Of a stretch of 55,231 nt of DNA, positions 17,712 through 25,965 are shown piece after piece. The stretch lies in NCBI GenBank assembly GCA_947853665.1, contig CANTXF010000032.1, positions 1 to 55,231 of the forward strand, given 5' to 3'. The position numbers and the translations under genes are program-made. Numbering within the stretch: position 1 is the stretch's first letter; every line of letters begins with the position of its first letter. This DNA is from an uncultured Deferribacterales bacterium (GTDB lineage Bacteria > Chrysiogenota > Deferribacteres > Deferribacterales > Mucispirillaceae). The notes beneath the pieces were generated by a model. It had not been told where the DNA came from. It saw only the letters and a list, made by a program, of their open reading frames with translations, and searched no databases.

Positions 17712-17905
17712 GCATGGTTGCTGTCTGCCTGGCAAATTTTCTCCTTGCCCTAATTCTTTCCTTTTGCTATCTTCTGAAAAGGAGCCAAGCGGAAGCCGGT
17801 GAGATCCCGGCACTGCCCCCGCAACTGTAAGCCGGACGAAGCCCATTACGCCACTGATAACATCGGGAAGGCGGGCCTAGGACGATGGCGAGTCAGGATA
17901 CGCCG
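17712..17905 (+). ncRNA. Cobalamin riboswitch upstream of the anaerobic RNR operon
   Basis: The conserved core of the adenosylcobalamin aptamer is present in order: GCCGGTGAGATCCCGGC (17794-17810), CCCGCAACTGTAA (17818-17830), CGCCACTG, the B12 box (17849-17856), and the closing GAGTCAGGATAC (17890-17901). The outer limits are approximate because the P1 partner could not be fixed by eye. The nrdD start is about 90 bases downstream. Cobalamin riboswitches ahead of cobalamin-independent ribonucleotide reductases normally switch them off when B12 is plentiful, so that a B12-dependent class II enzyme is used. No obvious T-tailed terminator follows, so control of translation is more likely than attenuation. 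Confidence 0.93.
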
Positions 17906-17995
17906 CTCTTGATTTTCTTCGGAGGGAAGCGTTTTGTTCTTATCGTGCCATTGCGCCTTTGCCGGCGTCATACAATCAATTTTTCGGAATAAACA

Positions 17996-20035
17996 ATGAC
18001 AGTTAAAAATGTTCTCAAACGTGACGGCCGTTTCGTCGTATTCGACTGCGAGCGTATTTCCGGCGCCATATTCAAGGCCGCCGAAGCCGTGGGAGGTCAG
18101 GACAGGGTCACCGCCGGCCGCCTTATGTTAAAATGCGTGGAGCGTATAAACTCCCTTTACGGGGAGCTGGGCGCAGCCACTGTGGAGCAGATACAGGACG
18201 CGGTGGAAAAGGTCCTTATAGAGGAAGGCCACGCCAAAACCGCCAAAGCCTATATATTATACCGCAGGCAGCGTTCCGACATGCGCGAGCTGGAAAGCAC
18301 CCTTTCCGGTATGGACGGCCTTATAGACGACTATATAGGCGGGGACGACTGGCGCGTCAACGAAAACAGCAACACGACCTATTCGCTTCAGGGGCTGAAC
18401 AACTTTATCTCCACCACAGTAACGGCCAAATACTGGCTTAATAAAATCTATCCGGAAGAGATACGCCTTGCGCACACGTCGGGAGACATGCATATCCACG
18501 ACCTGGGCCTTCTTTCCGTATACTGCTGCGGCTGGGACCTTAAAGACCTGCTCGTAAAGGGCTTTAAAGGGGTTCCCGGCAAAATAGAGAGCAGCCCGGC
18601 CAGACACTTCCGCACGGCTTTGGGGCAGATGGTTAATTTCTTCTATACTCTCCAGGGGGAGGCGGCCGGCGCTCAGGCTTTTGCCAATATAGACACTCTG
18701 CTGGCTCCTTTCGTCGCTTACGACAAGCTGGAGTACGACGAGGTGAAACAATGCGTTCAGGAATTCATATTCAACCTTAACGTCCCTACGAGGGTCGGTT
18801 TCCAGACGCCTTTTACAAACCTCACTTTCGACCTTGTGGTTCCCGCCATGTTTAAAAACGAGCGGGTGGTTCACGGCGGCGAGCTTAAAAACGACACCTA
18901 CGGCCTTTTTCAGAATGAAATGGACATGATAAACAGGGCCTTTATCGAAGTTATGACCGCCGGGGACGCCAAGGGCCGCGTTTTCACCTTTCCCATACCG
19001 ACTTATAATATAGGCAGGGATTTCGACTGGGACAGGGAAATAGTAACGAGGCTCATGACCATGACGGGCAAGTACGGCCTGCCTTATTTTGCAAACTTCG
19101 TCAACAGCGATATGAATCCGGAGGATGCCAGGAGCATGTGCTGCCGTCTGCGTCTTGACAACAGGGAGCTGCGCAAGAGGGGCGGCGGCCTTTTCGGCGC
19201 AAATCCGCTTACCGGCTCCATCGGGGTCGTTACCGTGAATCTGGGCCGCATAGGCTATCAGGCCGAGGACGAGGCCGATTATTTCCGCCGTCTTGAGCGC
19301 GTCATGGATTTAGCCAGGGCGAGCCTGCGCATAAAGCGCAAGTCACTTGAAAATTATACGGAGAAGGGGCTTTACCCTTACGCGCGTTTCTACCTTTCGG
19401 AAATAAAGGAGCGGTTCGGCCAGTATTGGAAAAACCACTTTAATACCATAGGCATTATCGGCATGAACGAGTCCCTGCTGAACTTTATCGGCGTAAATAT
19501 AGTTTCGGAGGACGGAGCGGCTTTTGCCCGCAGGGTTCTCGATTTTATGAACGACAGGCTCAAAACCTACCAGGAAGAGGATGACATGCTTTATAATCTT
19601 GAGGCCACTCCGGCGGAAGGCACCAGCTACCGTCTTGCCAAAAAGGATAAAAACGATTTCCCGGATATTATCCTTGCGGATTTTGATAAGCCCATGTACT
19701 CCAATTCCACTCAGTTGCCTGTAAAATGCGGCCTGGACCTTTTTGCCGCTATGGACCATCAGGACGAGCTGCAGACAAGATATACTGGAGGTACCGTTTT
19801 CCACGTGTTTATGGGCGAGTGCGTGGAAAGCCCGGAGTCCGTTAAGGAGCTGGTTAAGCGGATAGCCCATAACTACCGTATGCCTTATTTTACCATAACG
19901 CCCACATTTTCAATCTGCCCGGTACACGGCTATCTGGCGGGCGAGCATCAGTTCTGCCCGATTTGTAAGGAAGAAGAAAAAAATAAACTGCTTAATGATT
20001 TAAAAGAGCTTGAAGCTCTTAATAAGGAGGCATAA
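17996..20035 (+). CDS. nrdD: Anaerobic (class III) ribonucleoside-triphosphate reductase, large chain without the glycyl-radical domain
   Basis: This 679-residue protein has an N-terminal ATP-cone (VLKRDGRFVVFDCERISGAI, residues 4 to about 95), the class III barrel with the active-site region SMCCRLRL near residue 381, and GGGLFGANPLTGSIG. Near the C-terminus is a zinc site, CPVHGYLAGEHQFCPIC. The chain then ends in a charged helix rather than in the usual Arg-x-x-Gly-Tyr glycyl-radical segment. That segment is encoded by the next gene. The enzyme reduces NTPs to dNTPs without oxygen, using a cysteinyl radical generated from the glycyl radical. It is the first gene of nrdD-glycyl domain-nrdG under the cobalamin riboswitch. 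The ATG has only a weak upstream GGA. Confidence 0.93.
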   Translation: MTVKNVLKRDGRFVVFDCERISGAIFKAAEAVGGQDRVTAGRLMLKCVERINSLYGELGAATVEQIQDAVEKVLIEEGHAKTAKAYILYRRQRSDMRELESTLSGMDGLIDDYIGGDDWRVNENSNTTYSLQGLNNFISTTVTAKYWLNKIYPEEIRLAHTSGDMHIHDLGLLSVYCCGWDLKDLLVKGFKGVPGKIESSPARHFRTALGQMVNFFYTLQGEAAGAQAFANIDTLLAPFVAYDKLEYDEVKQCVQEFIFNLNVPTRVGFQTPFTNLTFDLVVPAMFKNERVVHGGELKNDTYGLFQNEMDMINRAFIEVMTAGDAKGRVFTFPIPTYNIGRDFDWDREIVTRLMTMTGKYGLPYFANFVNSDMNPEDARSMCCRLRLDNRELRKRGGGLFGANPLTGSIGVVTVNLGRIGYQAEDEADYFRRLERVMDLARASLRIKRKSLENYTEKGLYPYARFYLSEIKERFGQYWKNHFNTIGIIGMNESLLNFIGVNIVSEDGAAFARRVLDFMNDRLKTYQEEDDMLYNLEATPAEGTSYRLAKKDKNDFPDIILADFDKPMYSNSTQLPVKCGLDLFAAMDHQDELQTRYTGGTVFHVFMGECVESPESVKELVKRIAHNYRMPYFTITPTFSICPVHGYLAGEHQFCPICKEEEKNKLLNDLKELEALNKEA

Positions 20036-20039
20036 AATA

Positions 20040-20219
20040 ATGAGCAAAGAAGCTTTGGCGGCCAGAATCGGCGAAATCAGAGAAAAGCTTTCCTGCGTGG
20101 AAGGCTCCAGATGCGAGGTTTACAGCAGGATAGTGGGCTATCACCGGCCCGTGGAAAACTGGAACACCGGCAAAAAGGAAGAGTTTAAAAACAGGTTTAC
20201 TTATTCCGTGGCCGAGTAA
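20040..20219 (+). CDS. Stand-alone glycyl-radical domain of class III RNR
   Basis: This 59-residue protein ends with the segment that closes normal NrdD chains: RCEVYSRIVGYHRPVENW, in which Gly of RIVGY is the radical site, then NTGKKEEFKNRFTY. Its first 20 residues form a helix of their own. It is a real separate gene, not a frameshift: nrdD stops cleanly at 20033-20035, and a perfect AAGGAGG (20024-20030), embedded in the last nrdD codons, sits nine bases before ATG 20040. Its TAA shares a base with the ATG of nrdG (TAATG). It must bind to the NrdD barrel to make an active enzyme, in the way the GrcA/YfiD spare part completes pyruvate formate-lyase. Confidence 0.88.
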   Translation: MSKEALAARIGEIREKLSCVEGSRCEVYSRIVGYHRPVENWNTGKKEEFKNRFTYSVAE

Positions 20220-20881
20220 TGGTCGTTTCCGGTTTCGAGGCGGTAACTCTCGTGGATTTTCCGGGGGTTATCGCCTCCGTCGTTTTTACTTCCGGCTGCA
20301 ATCTCAGATGCCGTTTCTGCCATAACCCGGAGCTTGCCTTAGGCCGGGGAGGGGATAAGACGGCGGAATTTATTGAATATATAAAAACCGCCCGGGTGGA
20401 CGGCGTGTCCGTTACCGGCGGCGAACCTCTCCTGCACGGCGATCTGCCGGAATTTCTCAGATACCTTAAAGGCCTTGGCCTTAAAATAAAGCTGGACACC
20501 AACGGATTTTTCCCCGACAGGCTGGAAAGGGTTTTGGCTGAAAACCTTGTGGACTATGCCGCCGTAGACGTAAAGGGGCTTACCCCTGAGGAGACGGAGT
20601 TCGTTACCCGCCTCCGCCTTCCCGCCGGCGGGTTTTCCAGAACCCTTGACGTTCTTAAAAGATCGGCTGCGGATTTCGAGCTGAGGCTCACCGTGTGGAA
20701 AACCTTTGAAGACGCGGACATAAAGGTTTTTTGCGAAAAAATATCCGGAGCCAGGCTGTTTCTCCAGAAAGCCCGCCCAGAACGTCTGCTTGACAGGCGG
20801 TTTTCCGAAAATATCCGTCTTGCCGATTTCGGCGAGGTAAGAAAGCGTTTTGAAAAATACATGGCCGTTTCGGTAAGATAG
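20219..20881 (+). CDS. nrdG: Anaerobic RNR-activating radical SAM protein
   Basis: This 220-residue radical SAM enzyme opens with FEAVTLVDFPGVIASVVFTS and the cluster-binding CNLRCRFC (C-x3-C-x2-C), followed by the SAM-contacting block VSVTGGEPLLHGDL. It abstracts hydrogen from the glycine of the glycyl-radical domain, using a [4Fe-4S] cluster and S-adenosylmethionine. Here its substrate is the separate 59-residue protein encoded directly upstream, with which its start codon overlaps by one base. The family is also called the pyruvate formate-lyase activating-enzyme-like group, but the operon identifies the partner. Confidence 0.93.
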   Translation: MVVSGFEAVTLVDFPGVIASVVFTSGCNLRCRFCHNPELALGRGGDKTAEFIEYIKTARVDGVSVTGGEPLLHGDLPEFLRYLKGLGLKIKLDTNGFFPDRLERVLAENLVDYAAVDVKGLTPEETEFVTRLRLPAGGFSRTLDVLKRSAADFELRLTVWKTFEDADIKVFCEKISGARLFLQKARPERLLDRRFSENIRLADFGEVRKRFEKYMAVSVR

Positions 20882-20889
20882 CCTTATTC

Positions 20890-20919
20890 GCCGGGCGGCG
20901 TAAGAACCGCCCGGCTTTA
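20890..20919 (+). terminator. Hairpin between convergent nrdG and cytochrome genes
   Basis: A perfect nine-base stem, GCCGGGCGG and CCGCCCGGC, with an eight-base loop is followed by TTT. It lies in the 47-base gap between convergent genes and may end transcription from both sides. Confidence 0.75.
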
Positions 20920-20928
20920 CCCGGTATG

Positions 20929-23655
20929 CTAAGGCCTGTCCGCGTTTACGAACACCACAGCGTTTTTTGAAAAACTGCCTCCGGCCATTTCCATCATATC
21001 GTGCAGCAGCTGCTTCACATATATGGGATTATGGGAGTAGGCGCCTTTATCCAGCACGGAAAGCAGGAGTATATTATGCGCCGCCCCGTAAAGGTTGCGC
21101 CCGGCCTGTCCTTCACCCCAGGCGGTAAATTTCGTTTCCGGGTCGGAGGCTTTTACGAAGGATTTTCCCGTCAGCTTCAGGTCGTATTTCTTTTCAAATG
21201 CGGTTTTTACTTCGTTCAACGCCGCCGCGTAGCCTTTCCTGTTTGCTTCCGCTTTGCCGGCGTGCTCCGTACCGTCCTGTCCGTGGCAGCCTTTTTCCGC
21301 GCAGCCCAGCTCTATGCGTTTTTCCGTCATATTGATGCCCAGTATCTTTTTGGGCGCGTCTTTCTCTGCTCCCGGATACGGCTCCTCTATAAGTGCTGCT
21401 CCGGAATGGCTTTTTTCGTCAAAATCGTGGCAGTCGGCGCAGGCGTAAATATATACTTTTTCTTCCTGTTCCGCTTCTTCCGGGGTTTTCATCAGACCGC
21501 CCTTTTTCATAAGGTTGGTTTTATGCCTGGGAAACCCGTTTGACGCGTACTCTTTACCGGGGAATTCGTAAGCCGCCCCGCCCCACATTACCGACGCCGC
21601 CGGGCCGTAATGGGCTGCCTGCTTTTTTCTCTCGAAGGGCATTTTAAGGCGCTCGTCGCCGTCTGCGAAGGCGTTTATCATGCGGCCGGTTCTCGCTCCG
21701 TCGTGGCAGTTCCAGCATAATATCGACGAGCCTGTTTTTTGCAGATTTTCCGCGCTTATAACGTCCCGCGTTTTATCGGCCCAGCTTTCGCCCGCCCATG
21801 AGAAAGAGAAAGTTTCGTCTTTCCATTTTCTGGCTTCGCCCGGCTTATACGTTTCCTTGCCGTTCAGCGTTTCTTTTATCGTAAGGTCGTGGCATGCGAT
21901 GCAGTACACAGGCTCCCCTCCCGTTCCGTTAAGCATTGACGTAACGTTGTCAAGAGCGTCCGGGTTGTCTGCGCCTGCGATTATTTTGGCCCCTTCATAT
22001 CCGCTGTGGCATTTCATGCAGCCTGCTTCAAAGTCGTCCTTGCTGAAAGCCTCGCTTTTATAATCCGCATGGCCCGACAAGGCCCAGGTCTGGGTGAGCT
22101 TTATCAATTCGTCCTGCGCTTCTTCTTTTCCGTCCGCGCCGCGGAATTTGGAGTTAAGATGCGGGTCGTGGCATCCGGAGCAGGGCCTTGCCGCGGCGGC
22201 GTTTATGTTATAGCCTTCCACCCGCTCGCGTTTCAGTATATATTCCTTTCCGTCCGCCTGGGCCATTTCGGATACTATCACTCCTTTAAAATGCGTGTCT
22301 ATTATGGTTTTTTCCCTGTCCATAACCATGCGCCAGGGCTCGTCCGCAAACAATGGCTCTTCGTATCCGCCGTCAAAGTTCAGATGGGCTCCCTGCTTTC
22401 TTTCGTAGTCGAAGGTGTTCGCCTCCGACACGTCCGGTATGCCATCTTTTATTGTTGCGGCTCGCAGGGAAAGGTCGTCCGGATTTTCCATACCCGTTGC
22501 GTTGTCGTGGCTGTCCCTTGCCAGATAATAATCGAAGCGGTTGTTTTTTGCGTCCCATTCATAGTCCAGCTTTACGGCATGGCATTGGGTGCAGAGGGCA
22601 AATTCCTCCGAAAACACCCTTACGGGAGCGCCCAGGGGCTTGTTTTTATCGTCCGTCAAAGGTTTTCCGAGGGAGTCCTGCCGCACGTGGACGGCTTTTC
22701 TTGTAAACCCGCCGGAATGGACGTCGTGGCAGGTCTGGCAGAGCAGTCCGGAGCCTTGTTTATCGTCCCGCAGCAGGGTAAGCCCGGCCCGCGCGGGAGG
22801 AACCGGCGTTTCGAGAAACGCTCCGGAGTTGTCGTCTATGCGGCTTGCATAGCTCCTGCCGCTCTCCGCGCCGGAAAAATACGGCTTCTGGGCAAAATAT
22901 TCCTGATACGACAAATTCTGGTGGCATGCCAGACAGGAGGCCGTCGGGAAATATTCCGCGCCTTCGTAATTTTTTATAAGGCCCCTTTCTTTGGTTTTTT
23001 CGTAAAATTTTTCAGTAAGGGTGCCGGTGGCGTGGGCGCTTATCTTAAAATTCGAGGCAATATTTACGGCCAGCGGGTTTTTGCCGGAGGCGGAACAGTT
23101 TTCGGGCTTATCGTGGCAGGATGCGCAGTCGCCGGCGTTTAATGCCGCTTTCGTATAGTGTTTTCCGCCGCCGGAACCGTGGCAGCCTATGCAGGTTATA
23201 AGAGCCGCTCCTTCCTTACGGGCGGCTTCGGAAAAAACTGGCGATTTCATCATGGCTTCCGTGTCTGAGGAAAGGCCGTCTGCCGTTTTCGCGTCGTGGC
23301 ATTCAAGGCAGGAACCGTCCTTCGCTTTTTTCAGCTCCGCGTAAGAAACAGAGCCCTTCGTATGGCTTGAGGAAGAAACGCCCAAGCCTTGGGTAAAGTG
23401 GCATTTCAGGCAGTCGGCGGAGGTTTCGGGCTCCGTTTTCAGGTACGGATTCGCGGTGGCTGGGCCGGTAAACGGTATAAACGAGCCTTCCGCTCCTTCC
23501 ATGGCCGGGTTGGACGAATAGATTTTTACCCACACGCCTGCGGCCTCGCCCGGCCGGTCTGCGGGCCGTCCGACCCCGCAGGCGGGGGAAATAATGTAAA
23601 TGACGGCAAAAAGGGCGGCGAACGACGCCGCTCCCCAAAGCAGTTTGTTTTTCAT
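20929..23655 (-). CDS. Large multihaem cytochrome c (13 haem motifs)
   Basis: This 908-residue exported cytochrome has an N-terminal signal or anchor (MKNKLLWGAASFAALFAVIY). It carries twelve CxxCH haem sites (CLKCH, CLECH, CIGCH, CASCH, CLACH, CQTCH, CTQCH, CSGCH, CMKCH, CIACH, CWNCH, CADCH) and one longer site CAEKGCH (C-x4-CH). I chose ATG 23655 over the upstream in-frame start at 23739 because it begins the signal peptide and has AGGGAGAAG just upstream. It would carry electrons in the periplasm or on the outer membrane. It is read divergently from the beta-barrel and molybdoenzyme operon, which suggests shared regulation and one electron route. The family cannot be named from sequence alone; the haem number exceeds that of MtrA-type decahaem proteins. 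Confidence 0.88.
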   Translation of the reverse strand: MKNKLLWGAASFAALFAVIYIISPACGVGRPADRPGEAAGVWVKIYSSNPAMEGAEGSFIPFTGPATANPYLKTEPETSADCLKCHFTQGLGVSSSSHTKGSVSYAELKKAKDGSCLECHDAKTADGLSSDTEAMMKSPVFSEAARKEGAALITCIGCHGSGGGKHYTKAALNAGDCASCHDKPENCSASGKNPLAVNIASNFKISAHATGTLTEKFYEKTKERGLIKNYEGAEYFPTASCLACHQNLSYQEYFAQKPYFSGAESGRSYASRIDDNSGAFLETPVPPARAGLTLLRDDKQGSGLLCQTCHDVHSGGFTRKAVHVRQDSLGKPLTDDKNKPLGAPVRVFSEEFALCTQCHAVKLDYEWDAKNNRFDYYLARDSHDNATGMENPDDLSLRAATIKDGIPDVSEANTFDYERKQGAHLNFDGGYEEPLFADEPWRMVMDREKTIIDTHFKGVIVSEMAQADGKEYILKRERVEGYNINAAAARPCSGCHDPHLNSKFRGADGKEEAQDELIKLTQTWALSGHADYKSEAFSKDDFEAGCMKCHSGYEGAKIIAGADNPDALDNVTSMLNGTGGEPVYCIACHDLTIKETLNGKETYKPGEARKWKDETFSFSWAGESWADKTRDVISAENLQKTGSSILCWNCHDGARTGRMINAFADGDERLKMPFERKKQAAHYGPAASVMWGGAAYEFPGKEYASNGFPRHKTNLMKKGGLMKTPEEAEQEEKVYIYACADCHDFDEKSHSGAALIEEPYPGAEKDAPKKILGINMTEKRIELGCAEKGCHGQDGTEHAGKAEANRKGYAAALNEVKTAFEKKYDLKLTGKSFVKASDPETKFTAWGEGQAGRNLYGAAHNILLLSVLDKGAYSHNPIYVKQLLHDMMEMAGGSFSKNAVVFVNADRP

Positions 23656-23883
23656 ATCGGCTTCTCCCTTTCCGGTATAAGTCTCCGGAAAACGGAAAAA
23701 GGTTACTGGGGCAAAGGATATTTTTTCCGCTGAATACAAACAGGAAGATTAATTGTTTTATGAATGTAATATATTTTAAACAATAATATTAAAACATATC
23801 TATAGATAATAGATTGATAAATATAAAATAATAGACCGCAGATAAAGTTGGACAAAAAAATATCCATAAGATAAATTTCACAT

Positions 23884-23933
23884 AATAACCAGTTAATCTT
23901 ATAATTTTTATCAAATTATAAAACCTGGTTATT
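23884..23933 (+). promoter_or_regulatory. Two-step hairpin in the leader of the beta-barrel gene
   Basis: An outer nine-base inverted repeat (AATAACCAG 23884-23892, CTGGTTATT 23925-23933) encloses an inner one (TTATAATTT 23899-23907, AAATTATAA 23913-23921) with loop TTATC. A T run continues into 23937, and the ribosome-binding AAGGAGGT starts directly after at 23939. It could be a leader terminator or attenuator, a processing barrier, or an end for antisense transcripts. The surrounding 300 bases between the divergent genes are very AT-rich and should contain both promoters. Confidence 0.65.
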
Positions 23934-23957
23934 TTTAGAAGGAGGTCAACAGATGAT

Positions 23958-25436
23958 ATGAAGTTCAAACTGTTTGTTATGGGAACAGTTCTCCTTTCCG
24001 CCGTATGGGCTTTGGCGGCGAATATGGACGACTACGTTACTCCGAATTCCTGGAGCAAAAACATCACCGCCAGCGGCTTTAAGGCTTCCGGCGGCGGTCT
24101 TGACCTGGGCAGGGGCGGCAGTCTTACTATGGGGCTTACGACGCGCTACCAGCTTCAGGCCACTAAGGACCTGACAAATTCCAAGGGTTTTCAGTATTTC
24201 CGCGCCAGGCTCAGCGAAGCCCGGGTAGGCGACGGCACCATGGCTGTCAACCTTAATATGCGGGTCGGCGTAGACTTTAATATGAACCGTAATAATCCTA
24301 GGGAATACTACGTTTTTTACGACGGTCTGGACGTGGAAGCAGGCGGCAGGAACGCCGCATACAGGCTCTATATGGCCAATGTGGTTCTGGACGACGTCGT
24401 AAAGGATTTAAAAGTAACTCTGGGCCGCCAATATCTCGATAATCTGGGAGACTATAAGATAGACGGCCTGGATACGGCTTATTCATTCCTTGACGACGCC
24501 GTTACCGCCAGATTTTTTTACGGCCTTCCGGTAAGCTATTATTCGAACCTTAAAACCCAGGTTCTCGGAGGCGGCCTCGATTTTAAACTTTTTAACGATA
24601 TGACGAGGCTGCGCTTGGAATACAACTATTTTATCTCTGACAAGGAGAACGTGGAGAAAAACACCAACGTTTTCAGAGCCAGGCTTGACCAGCGTATATT
24701 TTTCGCCAACATTTACGGGGAAATAGACCAGATTCACTCTGCCACAGTGTATAAGGTGGGCGCCGACGGAAATATAGACGCCACTGGAACCGGATTCAGC
24801 ATATATCTGAACGGCCAGTACGATCGCAACGATACGGACCTTAACCCTTACATCGCGGCCTTTGAGGACGTTACGGGCAGGGAAAGCCAGTACGTTATGT
24901 GGGGCGTGCAGCTTTATCAGGGCATAACGCCTTATCTGATGGTGGGAGCCGGTTACGAATCCCGCTACAATTATGACGAAGACTATGCCGACAGGGATTT
25001 TCACCGGGTTTACGGTAATATCGACTTTATAAACGTGTTCCTGCCCAATAACTTCCTTTCCGTCATCGCGGATTATTATATCGTGCCGTCCCACCGGGAC
25101 AACGGCCGCAACGACAAGCTCCTTATAGGAGGCCGCATGACTCAGGGCATAACGGACAGGGCTGATATGTGGCTTGGCTTCAACGTGGCAGGATATCATT
25201 ATAAGGGAAACCCCATAAGGCTCAACCCCGCTTACGCCACTAACCTTACGGATTTCGACTACGACACTAAAACGGAAAGCACCACCGACGCTTATATAGG
25301 CGCCCAGTGGTCGCCTTACGACTGGATGATGGTTCAGGCGGACTATACCTTTTCCGTGACCAATATTTTCAGCAGCTACGATTCCGATTACGACAACTGC
25401 CATACTCTGGCGTTGTGGCTCAATTTTGTGTGGTAA
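23958..25436 (+). CDS. Outer-membrane beta-barrel (porin-like) protein
   Basis: This 492-residue protein has a cleavable signal peptide (MKFKLFVMGTVLLSAVWALA), then alternating aromatic and polar beta strands throughout, and ends in a C-terminal aromatic (LWLNFVW), the signature for insertion by the BAM machinery. The middle, with DFNMNRNNPREYYVFYDGLD and VTLGRQYLDNLG, looks like the alginate-export or long-chain porin type rather than MtrB: it lacks an N-terminal CxxC and is shorter than MtrB-like proteins. ATG 23958 is preceded by AAGGAGGT. It is the first gene of the operon beta-barrel, pentahaem cytochrome, molybdoenzyme, ferredoxin subunit. It may let substrate or electrons pass the outer membrane, but that is inferred from the neighbours. 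Confidence 0.8.
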   Translation: MKFKLFVMGTVLLSAVWALAANMDDYVTPNSWSKNITASGFKASGGGLDLGRGGSLTMGLTTRYQLQATKDLTNSKGFQYFRARLSEARVGDGTMAVNLNMRVGVDFNMNRNNPREYYVFYDGLDVEAGGRNAAYRLYMANVVLDDVVKDLKVTLGRQYLDNLGDYKIDGLDTAYSFLDDAVTARFFYGLPVSYYSNLKTQVLGGGLDFKLFNDMTRLRLEYNYFISDKENVEKNTNVFRARLDQRIFFANIYGEIDQIHSATVYKVGADGNIDATGTGFSIYLNGQYDRNDTDLNPYIAAFEDVTGRESQYVMWGVQLYQGITPYLMVGAGYESRYNYDEDYADRDFHRVYGNIDFINVFLPNNFLSVIADYYIVPSHRDNGRNDKLLIGGRMTQGITDRADMWLGFNVAGYHYKGNPIRLNPAYATNLTDFDYDTKTESTTDAYIGAQWSPYDWMMVQADYTFSVTNIFSSYDSDYDNCHTLALWLNFVW

Positions 25437-25446
25437 GGAGAGATAT

Positions 25447-25944
25447 ATGAAGAAGATATTTTTTGCGGCGTCCGCCTTCGTTATCCTTGCGGGGGTTTCT
25501 TCCATGGCTGTGGAAAGCGGCAAACCGGCGGACCACAACACCGCCTGGGTGCAGCTCCACGGAAAGGCGGCGAAAGCCGACGAATCAGGATGCCTTTCCT
25601 GCCATACGGAGCGTCTGGAGTGTATAGCGTGCCATGAGGATATGGCGCCCCGCAGTCATAATTCGGCATGGGCGCAGAAAAATCACGGCCTTGAAAGCCG
25701 TTGGAACAGAAATTCGTGCAAAACCTGCCACAGAGAGGATTTCTGCACCGAGTGCCATGAAACGGCCCTTCCCTTGAGCCATTCGAGAGCCGGGTTCGGC
25801 ACGGCCGGAGCTCCTGGCTTTCACTGCAACACAAGCTGCCAGCTTCCGTACGGTTCCTGGCGGAACACGCCGGCCAAAAACTGCCTCGTATGTCATGGGA
25901 CGAGGCCCATACTCAGCACCGGCGCGCCTCACACCATGAATTGA
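25447..25944 (+). CDS. Periplasmic pentahaem cytochrome c
   Basis: This 165-residue protein starts with a signal peptide (MKKIFFAASAFVILAGVSSMA) and has five CxxCH sites: CLSCH, CIACH, CKTCH, CTECH and CLVCH. There are extra conserved-looking His residues (SHNSAW, LSHSRA) that can act as distal ligands. Two further Cys (FHCNTSC) lack the histidine of a haem site. ATG 25447 is preceded by AAGGAGAG overlapping the stop of the beta-barrel gene, so the genes are coupled. Directly upstream of the molybdoenzyme genes and with no membrane-anchor subunit in the operon, it is the likely electron donor to the DmsB-like subunit. Confidence 0.88.
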   Translation: MKKIFFAASAFVILAGVSSMAVESGKPADHNTAWVQLHGKAAKADESGCLSCHTERLECIACHEDMAPRSHNSAWAQKNHGLESRWNRNSCKTCHREDFCTECHETALPLSHSRAGFGTAGAPGFHCNTSCQLPYGSWRNTPAKNCLVCHGTRPILSTGAPHTMN

Positions 25945-25965
25945 CAGATTTGAAGGAGGAATAAA

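Noticed and set aside
22006-23142. Long plus-strand open frame opposite the multihaem cytochrome
   Set aside because: It mirrors a real, motif-rich minus-strand gene; no ribosome-binding site or domain supports it.
24483-25541. 352-codon minus-strand frame opposite the beta-barrel gene
   Set aside because: Shadow of a GC-periodic gene; no start signal or domain.
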